Positions 38,066 through 48,778 of a DNA stretch of 64,000 nt are shown here, piece after piece. Source of the stretch: an uncultured Candidatus Nemicrothrix sp. (GTDB taxonomy: Bacteria; Actinomycetota; Acidimicrobiia; Acidimicrobiales; Acidimicrobilacustridaceae). The position numbers were made by a program, and so were the translations under genes. The stretch spans positions 21,428 through 85,427 of the forward strand of contig CAIPQK010000171.1 in assembly GCA_903867185.1 (NCBI GenBank), read 5' to 3'. How positions within the stretch are numbered: the stretch's first letter is position 1; every line of letters starts with the position of its first letter. Below the pieces are notes generated by a model. It was not told where the DNA came from, made no database searches, and was given only the letters and a program-made list of their open reading frames with translations.

Positions 38066-38206
38066 AGAAATCGGCTCCTGCAGCGGGTTCGGAAGAGATC
38101 GTACGGACGCCGGGCGGCGAACGTGTGGGCAACGTACCGATGGGTAGCGAAAGAGGAACGAAAGTCAAAAAAATCGTGCGCTGGCGCGCGACCTCCACGA
38201 GATCGC

Positions 38207-39496
38207 TCAACTCCCTGGTGAGGGCGGTGACGATTGCGGCGGGGCGAGCGCCGGAAGCCAAAGAGCAAAGGCCGAGCCGTGATCTACCTGCGAAACGAGC
38301 TTGACTTCGCCTCCATGGGCTTCGGCGATCTGACGAACAATCGTCAAACCCAGTCCACTGCGTCCTTGTTCGCGCCCCTCTCGTGAGTCGCCTCGCCAGA
38401 AACGCTGGAACACCCGATCTTGGTCAACCAGATCAATCCCTGGGCCTTGATCTTCAACGGCCATCCACGCCCATGGACCTTCGAGGCCGCCGCGAAGCCG
38501 AACCGTGGTGCCTTCGGGTGAATACCGGATGGCGTTGGCTAAAAGATTGCCAAGCGCCTGGCGCAGAGCAAGGCGATCGCCCACTACCCACAAACCACTG
38601 GGTGCATGGTGAACAAGATGAACACCTGCCGCCATTGCGGGTGCGGTGAATTCCTCAGCGGCCTCGTTGATGAGCAACGCGAGGTCAACCGGATCACGTT
38701 CAAGCGAAAGCGTTCCCTTGCGCGCGTAGACAAGCAGGTCATCGACCAATCGCGCCATGCGTTCAGATGATCGCTCCACCACTTCGGCCGCGTGTCGAAG
38801 TTCCCCAGCGCTTGCATCGGGGTCAGCCAGGGTTACTTCGAGATTTGTCCGGATAACGGCCAGTGGGTTTCGCAATTCATGGCTTGCTTCATGGATGAAC
38901 TGTCGCTGCCCTTCGAACGCTTCATCGAGCCGGCCGAGCATGTCGTCAAACGTGTCTGCCAGTTGTCGCAGTTCATCGTTCGGACCGCCAAGATCAATTC
39001 GTTGTTTGAGATCGCTCGCTTGAATCTCACGAACCGAATTTGAGATTTCACCAAGAGGACGGAGTAATCGACCGCTCACGATCCAACCAACAATGAGACT
39101 GAGAAAGAAGAGTGCCAACAAGGCCCAGAACGAATAGACCCGCAACGCATCGAGCGCTCGTTCGTTGACCGCCCGCTGAACCAATTGCGCCTGATCAGGC
39201 TGGATGAATGTGATGCCGCCAACTTGAAACGCCGTCGCCGAAATCTTTTGATTTTTCAGCGAATATTGCAGGCCTAAATAGATGCCGCCGACAACAAGAG
39301 CAGCAAGTCCGAAGACAAGAATCGACCACACCGCGGTAAGCCGGAACCGAATCGAACCCATCCACGAAGGAAGGCGATTCGATGTTCGGTGCGAACGTGA
39401 ATGCAGACGCGTCCGAACCGTGCTCGTCACACGCGTTTGGTCAATCTTGACCTCGAGCTCATCTTCGACTGGCGGCGGAAGGTGCGGATCAATCAC
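38207..39496 (-). CDS. Sensor histidine kinase
   Basis: Two TM, HAMP, FIHEASHELRNPLAVIRTNLEV (H-box), LLANAIRYSPEG (N), GPGIDLVDQDRVFQRFWRG, GLGLTIVRQI. Confidence 0.95.
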   Translation of the reverse strand: MIDPHLPPPVEDELEVKIDQTRVTSTVRTRLHSRSHRTSNRLPSWMGSIRFRLTAVWSILVFGLAALVVGGIYLGLQYSLKNQKISATAFQVGGITFIQPDQAQLVQRAVNERALDALRVYSFWALLALFFLSLIVGWIVSGRLLRPLGEISNSVREIQASDLKQRIDLGGPNDELRQLADTFDDMLGRLDEAFEGQRQFIHEASHELRNPLAVIRTNLEVTLADPDASAGELRHAAEVVERSSERMARLVDDLLVYARKGTLSLERDPVDLALLINEAAEEFTAPAMAAGVHLVHHAPSGLWVVGDRLALRQALGNLLANAIRYSPEGTTVRLRGGLEGPWAWMAVEDQGPGIDLVDQDRVFQRFWRGDSREGREQGRSGLGLTIVRQIAEAHGGEVKLVSQVDHGSAFALWLPALAPPQSSPPSPGS

Positions 39497-40167
39497 GGGT
39501 CGAGTAACCGGTATCCAGAACCGATGAGCGTTTCGAGAAGCGGAGTTTCGCCATCAAGCGAAACTTTGCGACGAAGCGTTCCGACGGTGACGCGCACGGT
39601 ATTCGTAAACGGATCTGCGTGTTCATCCCATACATGCTCAAGCAATTCTTCTTGTGAAATGACTTCACCGGCGTGGAGCATGAAATAGCGGAGTAACGAG
39701 AATTCTTTGGCAGTGAGGTCGAGGCGACGCATTCCACGCTTTGCTTCGTGTCGTGCATCGTCGAGTTCGAGTTCGCCAACGACCGTCACCGCAGAAACTG
39801 CCCGAGAATCACGACGAAGCAACGACCGCACTCGGGCGAGGAGTTCAGGGAATGCAAACGGTTTGACCAAATAATCATCAGCACCGTCATCAAGGCCCGA
39901 CACTCGATCGTCAAGACCATCGCGAGCAGTAAGCATCAGGATGCGTGGCTGAGGGTCAGCTTGCTCTCGGACCTTTCGGCAAACCTCGCGCCCGTCTATT
40001 CCGGGCATCGTGATATCGAGACACAGCAAGTCGTAGGTATTGATCATGACTTTGTCGAGTGCATCGGCCCCATCGTTCGAGACGTCGACCGCGTAACCCT
40101 CACGGCGCAAACCACGGGCCACCGCCTCCGCCAGCTCTACTTCGTCATCAACCACGAGCACTCGCAC
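39493..40167 (-). CDS. OmpR-family response regulator
   Basis: MRVLVVDDEVELAEAVARGLRREGYAVDV, LLCLDITMPGIDG, winged helix C-terminus. Confidence 0.96.
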   Translation of the reverse strand: MRVLVVDDEVELAEAVARGLRREGYAVDVSNDGADALDKVMINTYDLLCLDITMPGIDGREVCRKVREQADPQPRILMLTARDGLDDRVSGLDDGADDYLVKPFAFPELLARVRSLLRRDSRAVSAVTVVGELELDDARHEAKRGMRRLDLTAKEFSLLRYFMLHAGEVISQEELLEHVWDEHADPFTNTVRVTVGTLRRKVSLDGETPLLETLIGSGYRLLDP

Positions 40168-40352
40168 GGTGTTGACGGTACCGCCCCCGACTCCCCCACC
40201 CCTTGCACTCGGGGGACGTCATCGCCCCAAACGGCCAACGACAACGTCTCCGCTCCGCTTTATGGTGTCCTTCGGTCCGATGTGGTCCCCTTCCCACCAT
40301 GACTGCCACCCATAACGCCCCAACGTCCACGAATCCTTTCCAGGAGCCCCCG

Positions 40353-41396
40353 ATGTCAGATCAGCCCTTCCCCCCAGCTTCCAACGAACCCGTGGCCGCG
40401 ACCGCCACCGAGGCCGCTCTTCTTGAATCGGCGCTCATGGAAATGAAGAAAGTCATCGTGGGCCAAGACCGTGCCATCGAACGCCTCTTCGTGGGGCTCC
40501 TCGCTCGGGGCCACGTGCTTCTTGAGGGTGTTCCTGGTCTGGCCAAGACACTTGCGGTCGAAACACTCGCGACAGTGATCGGGGGCGATTACAACCGACT
40601 GCAGTTCACGCCCGACCTTCTCCCCGCCGATCTCGTCGGCACACGAATTTTCCGTGCGTCGAACGAATCGTTCGATATCGAATGGGGTCCGGTGTTCGCC
40701 AACATCGTATTGGCCGATGAAATCAACCGCGCTCCAGCGAAGGTGCAGTCAGCACTTCTCGAGGTCATGGCTGAGCACCAGGTTTCAATCGCCGGAACCA
40801 CGAAGAAGGTTCCCGAACCGTTCTTGGTACTCGCCACACAGAACCCCATCGAGAGCGAAGGCGTCTATCCACTCCCAGAGGCACAGCGCGATCGATTCCT
40901 CATGAAGGTTGTTGTCGGTTACCCAACAGCAGCAGAGGAAGCACAGATCGTGGCCCGCATGAGCGCGGGAGCACCAAAGGCTCAGCAAATTCTGAGTCTC
41001 GAACAACTCATCGAACTGCAGAAATCCTGCGACGCCGTGCATATTGCGCCTGCCGTTGCCGATTACGCGGTTCGCCTTGTCCTCGCCACTCGCGAACCGG
41101 CTGCATACGGGCTTCCGGAACTTGCCGAACTCATCTCTTGGGGCGGAAGTCCGCGAGCATCGCTCGGTCTCGTCGCTGGCGGACGGGCCCTCGCTCTCAT
41201 GAGAGGTCGCGGCTATGTCTTGCCTCAAGACATTTTCGATATCGCTCCCGACGTGCTGCGTCACCGTGTGGTGCCGTCCTATGAAGCGCTGGCACAGGGA
41301 CTCTCTGTCGAGCAGATCCTCGCCCGCCTTTTGTCGACCGTTCACGCGCCAGTCATTGCGCCGTCGCAGAACCCGACCGCTGTCGCCGGCCGGTGA
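40353..41396 (+). CDS. MoxR family AAA+ ATPase
   Basis: HVLLEGVPGLAKTLAVETLA, VLADEINRAPAKVQSALLEVMAEHQVSI, LATQNPIESEGVYPLPEAQRDRF. Confidence 0.95.
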   Translation: MSDQPFPPASNEPVAATATEAALLESALMEMKKVIVGQDRAIERLFVGLLARGHVLLEGVPGLAKTLAVETLATVIGGDYNRLQFTPDLLPADLVGTRIFRASNESFDIEWGPVFANIVLADEINRAPAKVQSALLEVMAEHQVSIAGTTKKVPEPFLVLATQNPIESEGVYPLPEAQRDRFLMKVVVGYPTAAEEAQIVARMSAGAPKAQQILSLEQLIELQKSCDAVHIAPAVADYAVRLVLATREPAAYGLPELAELISWGGSPRASLGLVAGGRALALMRGRGYVLPQDIFDIAPDVLRHRVVPSYEALAQGLSVEQILARLLSTVHAPVIAPSQNPTAVAGR

Positions 41397-42394
41397 GCGC
41401 CAAAAAAACGGCGGCCCCCTCAATCGACGGAACCCCCGCCGCGGAAATCCTCCGCCGACTCGAAATCACTGTCACCCGCCGACTCGACGGACTCTTACAA
41501 GGCGACCATCGCGGGCTCACCCCCGGTCACGGTTCGGAGCCTGGCGAGATCCGCGCCTATCAACCTGGTGATGACGTTCGTCGTATCGATTGGAATGTGA
41601 CCGCCCGACTCGGCGAGACCCATGTACGCGACAGCGTCGCCGATCGCGAACTCGAAACGTGGATCCTCGTCGATGCATCGGCTTCGCTCGCATTCGGCAC
41701 CGCAACCTGCGAAAAGCGCGACCTTGCGCTTGCTGGAGTTGCGGCAACAGGATTCCTCACCGCCCGCACGGGTAACCGAATTGGAGCGATGACCATCGGA
41801 CCCGATGGCGCATCTCCACCCATTCCAGCTCGATCGGGCCGCGTCCACATGCAAGCGCTCCTACGCCGCGTGCTCGGTGCGCTCGATAACCCGCAGCCGG
41901 GTCGTACCGATCTCACCGCTGGGTTGCGCCGCATTGCCGGCACCGCAAAGCGACGAGGACTCATTGTCGTTATTTCCGATTTCCTCGACCCAGGCCTCTG
42001 GGATACAGCTTTGCGAACTCTGGCGCTTCGCCATGATGTTCTTTGCATCGAAGTCGTTGACCCAGTAGAGCTTGAACTTCCTGATGTCGGAATGCTTGTT
42101 CTCCATGACGCCGTCACCGGTCATGAAATTGAAGTTCCGACAGGCAATGCAAAGTTCCGCGAACGTTACGCACTTGCTGCAGCCGAACAACGGGCAGTAA
42201 TCGCATCACGAATTCGCACCACAAGTGCCGACCACCTCGTGCTTCGCACTGACCGAGATTGGTTACTCGACCTCGCCCGTTTCGTATCTCGTCGCCGTGA
42301 TCGCATCGATTCGCAGTCACGTTCTGCCGCGCATGGCTCTGGAAATGTCGGAGCAATTGCCGGAGCGACCCTCACCACTGGAGCCGTCCGATGA
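41393..42394 (+). CDS. DUF58 domain-containing protein
   Basis: YQPGDDVRRIDWNVTARLGETHVRDSVADRELETWILVDASASLAFG. Confidence 0.93.
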   Translation: MSAKKTAAPSIDGTPAAEILRRLEITVTRRLDGLLQGDHRGLTPGHGSEPGEIRAYQPGDDVRRIDWNVTARLGETHVRDSVADRELETWILVDASASLAFGTATCEKRDLALAGVAATGFLTARTGNRIGAMTIGPDGASPPIPARSGRVHMQALLRRVLGALDNPQPGRTDLTAGLRRIAGTAKRRGLIVVISDFLDPGLWDTALRTLALRHDVLCIEVVDPVELELPDVGMLVLHDAVTGHEIEVPTGNAKFRERYALAAAEQRAVIASRIRTTSADHLVLRTDRDWLLDLARFVSRRRDRIDSQSRSAAHGSGNVGAIAGATLTTGAVR

Positions 42395-43350
42395 TGGGTA
42401 TTTCGTTTCTCAGTCCATGGCGACTGTTGTTACTTTTTGTCGTCGTCGCCCTAGGCATCACTTACGCCATGTTCCAAAAGCGGCGTTCCAAGTACGCAGT
42501 GCGATTCACAAATCTCGCATTGCTCGAATCGCTCGCCCCGAATCGACCAGGTTGGCGCCGACATATCGCCGCGGCGGTGCAGCTGTTTGCACTCGCTGCA
42601 CTTGTGCTCGCATTTGCCCAGCCAGTGCACGATGTAAAAGTTCCTCGTGAACGCGCCACGGTCATGCTCGCCCTTGACGTTTCGTTGTCGATGGAAGCAA
42701 CCGACGTGAAGCCCAGTCGGATCGAAGCAGCAAAGGCCGCTGCCACCGCCTTCCTTGATGATGTTCCAAAGCAGTTCAATGTGGGCCTCGTCACTTTTGC
42801 GGGTAGCTCGAAAATTCGAGTCGCCCCGACGACCGATCGCCAACAAGTTGCGAATGCGATCCAGAATGCTCAATTAGCCGATGGGACGGCAATTGGAGAC
42901 GCGATCGATTCGAGCCTCGATGCACTCGGCGATGTTCCGCCAGCACCCGATGGCGCAGCAGTTCCGGCGGCGATCGTGTTGCTCTCTGACGGCACCACCA
43001 CGATGGGCACAGCGAATGCAACGGCAACACAACGCGCCTCAGATGAAGGCGTACCGGTTTCAACGATCGCTTTCGGAACAGCGACCGGCACCGTCACCCT
43101 TCCAAATGGTCAGAGTGTCAGCGTTCCTGTCGATGCACCTGCGCTGAAAACAATTGCGCAGGAAACAGGCGGCAACTCCTACGAAGCAACCACACAGAAC
43201 CAGTTGACCGACGTCTATTCAAAGATCGGTTCTTCAATTGGATTCGACGATGGGCAGTCGTCACTCACCCAGTGGTTCATTGCGGCCTCGTTCCTCACCC
43301 TGGCTATTACGTCAGGGCTGGCACTGGCTTGGTCGAACCGACTGCCATAA
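42391..43350 (+). CDS. Membrane-anchored VWA domain protein
   Basis: VMLALDVSLSMEATDVKPSRIEAAKAA (MIDAS), TM segments at both ends. Confidence 0.92.
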   Translation: MMGISFLSPWRLLLLFVVVALGITYAMFQKRRSKYAVRFTNLALLESLAPNRPGWRRHIAAAVQLFALAALVLAFAQPVHDVKVPRERATVMLALDVSLSMEATDVKPSRIEAAKAAATAFLDDVPKQFNVGLVTFAGSSKIRVAPTTDRQQVANAIQNAQLADGTAIGDAIDSSLDALGDVPPAPDGAAVPAAIVLLSDGTTTMGTANATATQRASDEGVPVSTIAFGTATGTVTLPNGQSVSVPVDAPALKTIAQETGGNSYEATTQNQLTDVYSKIGSSIGFDDGQSSLTQWFIAASFLTLAITSGLALAWSNRLP

Positions 43351-43359
43351 GTCGGACGC

Positions 43360-46300
43360 TTACGAAGACACCTTTTCGCTGACGACCTTCGACGAACCAC
43401 CCGACTGCATGGACACGCCATAAAGGCAATCGGCTGCTTCCATCGTGCGCTTCTGATGGCTCACGATGACCAGCTGAGCGTCGTTACGGAATTCGGCAAC
43501 AAGGCCAAGGAACCGACTGAGGTTCATGTCATCGAGGGCAGCTTCGACTTCGTCCATTACGTAGAACGGCGACGGTCGACTGCGGAACACCGCGAACAAA
43601 TAGGCCAACGCAGTAAGCGAACGCTCACCACCCGAAAGCAATGACAGCTTCCGGACGTTTTTACCTGAGGGCTTGGCCTCGACTTCGATGCCGGTGAGCA
43701 GCAGGTTGTCGGGCTCGGTGAGCTTCAGTCGACCCTGGCCACCTGGGAACAGGGTCTGGAACAATGATTCGAAGTTCGCAGCGACATCGGCGAAGGCCGC
43801 CGCGAAAACGCTAACGATTTCACCGTCGATGGCACGAATCACCTTCGCAAGTTCACGACGGCTTTCTTTAACATCTTCGAGTTGCTGTTCGAGGAACGTA
43901 TGACGTTCTTGCAACGCATCGAATTCTTCAAGAGCCAGCGGATTGATTGGCCCCATCAGACGTAGGTCGCGTTCAAGTTCGCGTGCTCGACCAGCAGCAG
44001 TCGCACCTTCGGCAAGTTCCGGGCATTCGCTGGCGATCGCGACATCGGGTTCGCAATCGAGATCGCGGCGTAGTGCTTCCACCGCGGCTTCGATGCGCAT
44101 TTCGATTTCGGCATGATCGATTTCGGCTCGCTGCAAACGCTCGCGAACTTCGCCAAGACCGCGTTCTTGTTCAGAACGCTGGCGGCGCAGACCATCGAGA
44201 CGACCAGCAACCCCGCGTGCGGCTTCGGACTGCTGACGGCGACGCTCGCGGAAGTCGGAAAGCCGCCCTTCAATAAGAGAAGAACGATTCTGGACGAGCG
44301 CCGACAAACGATCGAGTGCAGTCTGGGTCCGATCGAGTTCCAAACGACGCGCTTCGGCAGCTTCGCGTTCTGCCGCAGCGCCATCGAGGCGGGTTTCGAC
44401 CTCGGAGAGGCGACCGGTCAGGAACTGACGACGTTCGACAACCGCAACACTGCGTACTTCAAGATCGCTCCGACGGGAACCAACTTCGGCAGCTTGCTCT
44501 TCAAGCCGCGAACGAGACTCGGCCATGCGGCGAGCCGAAGCAGCTAATTCGTTGTCGGCCGCTTCGAGTTCGGGGAGCATTCCCTCGAGTTCTGCGATTC
44601 GGGCGTCTTCACGTGTGACGCGTTCGGAGAGTTCAACGAGGTGATCGTTCAGCGCTTCGGCTTCTGTCGCCGCATCACGGCGATCGGTTTCCGCCCGCTG
44701 AAGGCGATCGCCTGCAGCAGTAAGTCGCGAATCGTTGACGTCGAGTTCGCGAGCAAGAGCTGCTTCGACCGCTGCCGCTTCAGAAAGTTCCTTTCGAGCG
44801 GCTTCGAGTACCAATGCCGCGTCCGACGCACGAACTTCGGCCTCTTCGGCACGGCGAGTTGCATCGTCAAGCGCAGCACCTGTGGCACCGGCGCCAGAGG
44901 AGCCGACACGCCAACCACTCATTCCGAATCGATCGCCGGTATTGGTGACCACGATGGCATCTGGGTACGCGAGCGATGCATCGACGGCCTGGACCCATCC
45001 GCCATCGATGACAACGGCTGACCCAAGGAGTGCATCGAGCAGTGGCTCGACATCGGGACGACGAGCACGCACATGCCCCCGCAACGGAGCACCGATCGGA
45101 GGCGCGGTTCGGGCGGATCGTTCGGCACCGAGGGCCAGCACCGCGCCGCTCAAAGATTCGGCGCTAAGCGCTTCAAGCGCCCGACGACCAGAAGCGACAC
45201 CATCGACGACTACCGCAGCAAGCGCTTCGCCCACGGCGGCTTCAAACGCGGATTCCCAACCAGCATCGATTTCGACGAGATCGAGGACTGTGCCTAGAAC
45301 GCCATCGATACCGGCAAGGCGTTCGGTGCCTGCACGAGAGCGGGCTTCATCGAGCGCAAGAGCCAAAGCTTCAACACGGGCACGCCACGCATGCTGTTCG
45401 CTTTCCGCTGAACGATGAACCGACTCGGCCGCTTCAACAGCCGATTCCGCCTGTGAGCGACGAGACTCCGCTGATTCCATCGATTCGACGAGCGGAAGTT
45501 CTGCTGATTCAAGTTCGATCAATTGACCGCGCAGAGATTCTGTTTCGGTGAGTAATTGCGCAGCCTTTTCGGCGAGCGCCGTTGCGCGAGTCGCGATGCG
45601 ATCTCGTTCTTCACGAGCCCGACCGGATGCCGTGCGCAACGCAGCGAGTTCGCCACGAACTTCGGCCGCGGCGCCAGTAGGCGCGGGGATTCCAGTGGAC
45701 CACTGTTCTTCGAACGCCAAACGTTCAGCAGCGAGCAATTCCTCGGCGTCTGCAAGTTCGGCAACCAACGGCGCGAACCCTTCGGCCTCGGCTTCAACCT
45801 CGGAAAGTTCCGTGGCCAATCGGGCCGCTTCCGCCTCGAGCGAGGCGACAACGCCCTGATCGACTGACGCACCGCGTAAACGATCAAGACCGCGGCGACG
45901 TTCTGTGAGAACTGCCGACAAACCACGAGCTTGCTGGAACAACGATTCGTACGATGCGAGTCCGTCGCCGAGGTCATCGCCACCCATGGCGGTGAGTTCA
46001 GCTTCAACCGACATGATCTGTGCGTCGAGTTCCGCCAATGAACGGCGCAGACGTTCTTCTTCTGACGAAAGTTCAGCGCGGCCACGCATGCCGTTTTCGA
46101 GACGAGTGCGCAAACCCGCAAGTTCGCGACCGGCGATGAAGATCCGCAATGCGGTGAGTTCGGAGACGACGCCAGCATGACGACGGGCAGCATCGGCTTG
46201 ACGCTCAAGAGGACGCAACTGGCGACGAACTTCGCGAAGAAGGTCCTGCAGGCGAGTGAGATTGCCCTCGGTGGACATCAGGCGACGCTCAGACTTTTCC

Positions 46301-46821
46301 TTGCGGCGGCGGTACTTCAAAATGCCAGCGGCTTCTTCGATAATCGCCCGACGCTCTTCTGGTCGAGCGTTGAGCACCGCATCGATTTGGCCCTGCGAAA
46401 TGATCACGTGCTGTTGGCGACCAACGCCGCTGTCGGAAAGAAGATCCTGGATGTCGAGGAGTCGACAAGGAACGCCGTTCAGCGCGTATTCGCTGTCGCC
46501 GGAACGGAACAAGGTACGAGTGATCGTGACCTCATTGAACTCGATAGGGAGCATCCCCGACGCGTTGTCGATAGTCAGGCTGACTTCAGCACGCCCGAGA
46601 GCAGCGCGCTTTGTCGTGCCAGCAAAAATCACATCGTCCATTTTTTGTGAACGAACAGCCGAGGGTGCTTGCGCGCCAAGCACCCAGCCGATGGCATCGA
46701 CCACGTTAGATTTACCCGAACCGTTCGGACCCACCACAACGGTGACGCCTGGTTCAAGATCAAGAGCTGTCGTATCGGCGAAGGACTTGAAGCCCTTCAT
46801 CGTGAGTCGTTTCAGATACAT
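43360..46821 (-). CDS. smc: Chromosome segregation ATPase SMC
   Basis: MYLKRLTMKGFKSFADTTALDLEPGVTVVVGPNGSGKSNVVDAIGWVLGAQ, LLSGGERSLTALAYLFAVFRSRPSPFYVMDEVEAALDD. Confidence 0.97.
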   Translation of the reverse strand: MYLKRLTMKGFKSFADTTALDLEPGVTVVVGPNGSGKSNVVDAIGWVLGAQAPSAVRSQKMDDVIFAGTTKRAALGRAEVSLTIDNASGMLPIEFNEVTITRTLFRSGDSEYALNGVPCRLLDIQDLLSDSGVGRQQHVIISQGQIDAVLNARPEERRAIIEEAAGILKYRRRKEKSERRLMSTEGNLTRLQDLLREVRRQLRPLERQADAARRHAGVVSELTALRIFIAGRELAGLRTRLENGMRGRAELSSEEERLRRSLAELDAQIMSVEAELTAMGGDDLGDGLASYESLFQQARGLSAVLTERRRGLDRLRGASVDQGVVASLEAEAARLATELSEVEAEAEGFAPLVAELADAEELLAAERLAFEEQWSTGIPAPTGAAAEVRGELAALRTASGRAREERDRIATRATALAEKAAQLLTETESLRGQLIELESAELPLVESMESAESRRSQAESAVEAAESVHRSAESEQHAWRARVEALALALDEARSRAGTERLAGIDGVLGTVLDLVEIDAGWESAFEAAVGEALAAVVVDGVASGRRALEALSAESLSGAVLALGAERSARTAPPIGAPLRGHVRARRPDVEPLLDALLGSAVVIDGGWVQAVDASLAYPDAIVVTNTGDRFGMSGWRVGSSGAGATGAALDDATRRAEEAEVRASDAALVLEAARKELSEAAAVEAALARELDVNDSRLTAAGDRLQRAETDRRDAATEAEALNDHLVELSERVTREDARIAELEGMLPELEAADNELAASARRMAESRSRLEEQAAEVGSRRSDLEVRSVAVVERRQFLTGRLSEVETRLDGAAAEREAAEARRLELDRTQTALDRLSALVQNRSSLIEGRLSDFRERRRQQSEAARGVAGRLDGLRRQRSEQERGLGEVRERLQRAEIDHAEIEMRIEAAVEALRRDLDCEPDVAIASECPELAEGATAAGRARELERDLRLMGPINPLALEEFDALQERHTFLEQQLEDVKESRRELAKVIRAIDGEIVSVFAAAFADVAANFESLFQTLFPGGQGRLKLTEPDNLLLTGIEVEAKPSGKNVRKLSLLSGGERSLTALAYLFAVFRSRPSPFYVMDEVEAALDDMNLSRFLGLVAEFRNDAQLVIVSHQKRTMEAADCLYGVSMQSGGSSKVVSEKVSS

Positions 46822-47657
46822 CAGACCTGACAGACCTCGCAGTAGAAGGTGGACCGGCTCGCAACCTTTGTCTTGACGATGTCGTTACGACGACACCGAC
46901 GACATGGCTGCTTGTCGCGGTCGTACACCTGATGATGGCTTTGGTAATCGCCGGCCTTCCCGAACAGATCGACATATTGCCCATCGCCCAGGGTGGAACC
47001 GTTGTACTTAATTGCTTCGTGCAGAATCTCTACTAATGAGCGATAAAGGCGACGAATTTCCTGCGTCGTAAGTGAGCCGGTTTCACGATCGAAACGAAGG
47101 CCCGAATCGAAGAGGATCTCGTCGGCGTAGATATTTCCGATACCAGCGATCATTGACTGATCGGTGAGGAATGCCTTGAGTGACTGGCTCTTCGAGCGAA
47201 GGAGGTGACCGAAGTCGACCCACGACATGGGTGTTTCGACGGGATCAACCCCGAGGTTCGAAAGCTCCTCGATTTCAGACGTGATTTCGTCTGGAGTCGC
47301 AAGAAACATTTCGCCAAATGTCCGAGGATCGACGAATCGAAGTTGGCCACCTTGTGTGAACGTGATCGTCACGTGCGTGTGCTTCTCGACTGGATCCTTG
47401 ATTGCGTTACGACGCAATTGACCTGACATACGCAGATGCACCACAAGCACCTGCCCGTTGTCGAGCGGCATCAGGAGATATTTTCCTTTGCGCTGCGAAC
47501 CGGTGATTTTGGCGCCTTCGAGCCCCGCAACAAATTCTGCAGGAGTCTGACGTTTGATCGACTTTTTCCCGACCGTTTCGACGGTCTTCACCTTCCGACC
47601 GACAACTTCTTTTTCAAGTTCGCGGCGAATGGTTTCTACTTCGGGCAATTCAGGCAT
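46821..47657 (-). CDS. mutM: Formamidopyrimidine-DNA glycosylase
   Basis: MPELPEVETIRREL start, IGNIYADEILFDSGL, C-terminal zinc finger CRRCRRNDI...FYCEVCQ. Confidence 0.95.
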   Translation of the reverse strand: MPELPEVETIRRELEKEVVGRKVKTVETVGKKSIKRQTPAEFVAGLEGAKITGSQRKGKYLLMPLDNGQVLVVHLRMSGQLRRNAIKDPVEKHTHVTITFTQGGQLRFVDPRTFGEMFLATPDEITSEIEELSNLGVDPVETPMSWVDFGHLLRSKSQSLKAFLTDQSMIAGIGNIYADEILFDSGLRFDRETGSLTTQEIRRLYRSLVEILHEAIKYNGSTLGDGQYVDLFGKAGDYQSHHQVYDRDKQPCRRCRRNDIVKTKVASRSTFYCEVCQV

Positions 47658-48375
47658 CGTGCTGCCCACTCTCATGGTTGGGGACGGTCACCGTTGACAG
47701 ATAGTTGAGCGCGGCCTGCGCTGCGGCCTGTTCGGCGACCTTCTTTGATCGACCTTCGCCCTCACCGATGACGTTGCCGTCGATCGAAACGCGAGCAGAA
47801 AATCGTTTCTCGTGATCGGGACCTTCGGCCCCGAGTTCATAGATCGGCGCAGCGGAGAAACGCCGCGCTGTGAGTTCTTGAAGTTGCGACTTGAAATCGC
47901 CATCGCCGGGTTCCTGCGCCGCAGCAGCAATGGATGCTCCGAAGAGACCGAGGACCACATCTCGAGCGGCATCAATTCCGCCATCGACATACACAGCGCC
48001 GATGATGGCCTCCAAGGCATCGGACAGGATGGATGCTTTCGACCGACCGCCACTGGCATCTTCACCTTTGCCGAGGCGAACCGCCTCGCCCACGCCGAGG
48101 TCGCCGGCGATTTTGGCCAATGTTGGTTCGCTCACAACTGCTGACCGAACTTTGGCCAGGAGCCCTTCGGGCATCTCGGGGTGAGTGGTGAAGAGGTAAT
48201 CAGTCACCACAACACCAAGAACAGCATCGCCAAGGAATTCAAGTCGTTCATTCGATGCTGTGTGGCCGGTCTCGTAACACCAGGACCGATGCGTGAGCGC
48301 GAGCGTTAAAGGCCCGGGATCGGAGAACCCGTAACCCAGACGTTCGACCAGCTCGGCAACTGCGTCGGTGCTCAG
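47650..48375 (-). CDS. rnc: Ribonuclease III, probable CTG start
   Basis: Manual extension of the track ORF (48210) reads STDAVAELVERLGYGFSDPGPLTLALTHRSWCYETGHTASNERLEFLGDAVLGVVVTDYLF; the RNase III signature lies upstream of the first ATG/GTG/TTG. Confidence 0.9.
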   Translation of the reverse strand: MSTDAVAELVERLGYGFSDPGPLTLALTHRSWCYETGHTASNERLEFLGDAVLGVVVTDYLFTTHPEMPEGLLAKVRSAVVSEPTLAKIAGDLGVGEAVRLGKGEDASGGRSKASILSDALEAIIGAVYVDGGIDAARDVVLGLFGASIAAAAQEPGDGDFKSQLQELTARRFSAAPIYELGAEGPDHEKRFSARVSIDGNVIGEGEGRSKKVAEQAAAQAALNYLSTVTVPNHESGQHDA

Positions 48376-48379
48376 GACC

Positions 48380-48670
48380 TCAGCCCAGTTTCGCCATGAC
48401 GTAATCGATGGCGTCGCGCACGGTCTTCAGATCGGCGAGATCTTCGTCCTCGATGCGGAATCCGACGCTGCGCTCGCCCAGTTCTTCTTCAAGGGCTTCG
48501 ACCAACTCAATGAGCGCAAGGCTGTCGGCATCGAGGTCATCGGCGAAGGAATCACCCTCGTTAATGGCAGTGGGCTCGGTCTCGAGGATGTCGGCTAACC
48601 GGTCTCGGACCAGATTCAGGACGAACTCTCGGTCGATGGGGCCTTGTTCGACATGGGTCTCAGCGGGCAC
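48380..48670 (-). CDS. acpP: Acyl carrier protein
   Basis: FADDLDADSLALIELVEALEEELG (phosphopantetheine Ser in DSL). Confidence 0.93.
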   Translation of the reverse strand: MPAETHVEQGPIDREFVLNLVRDRLADILETEPTAINEGDSFADDLDADSLALIELVEALEEELGERSVGFRIEDEDLADLKTVRDAIDYVMAKLG

Positions 48671-48778
48671 AACGGTCTCCTCGGACGAAAACGGAACGTC
48701 CGGATCGTACCGGAATCAAACTTTGCCCGCTTGTGAAAACCGCAGGTCGGAACCGCATCCGACCAGCACCACTTCAGG

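Noticed and set aside
45519-46208. 229-aa alternative-frame ORF inside smc
   Set aside because: Same strand, shifted frame of the smc coiled-coil region; no independent evidence of coding
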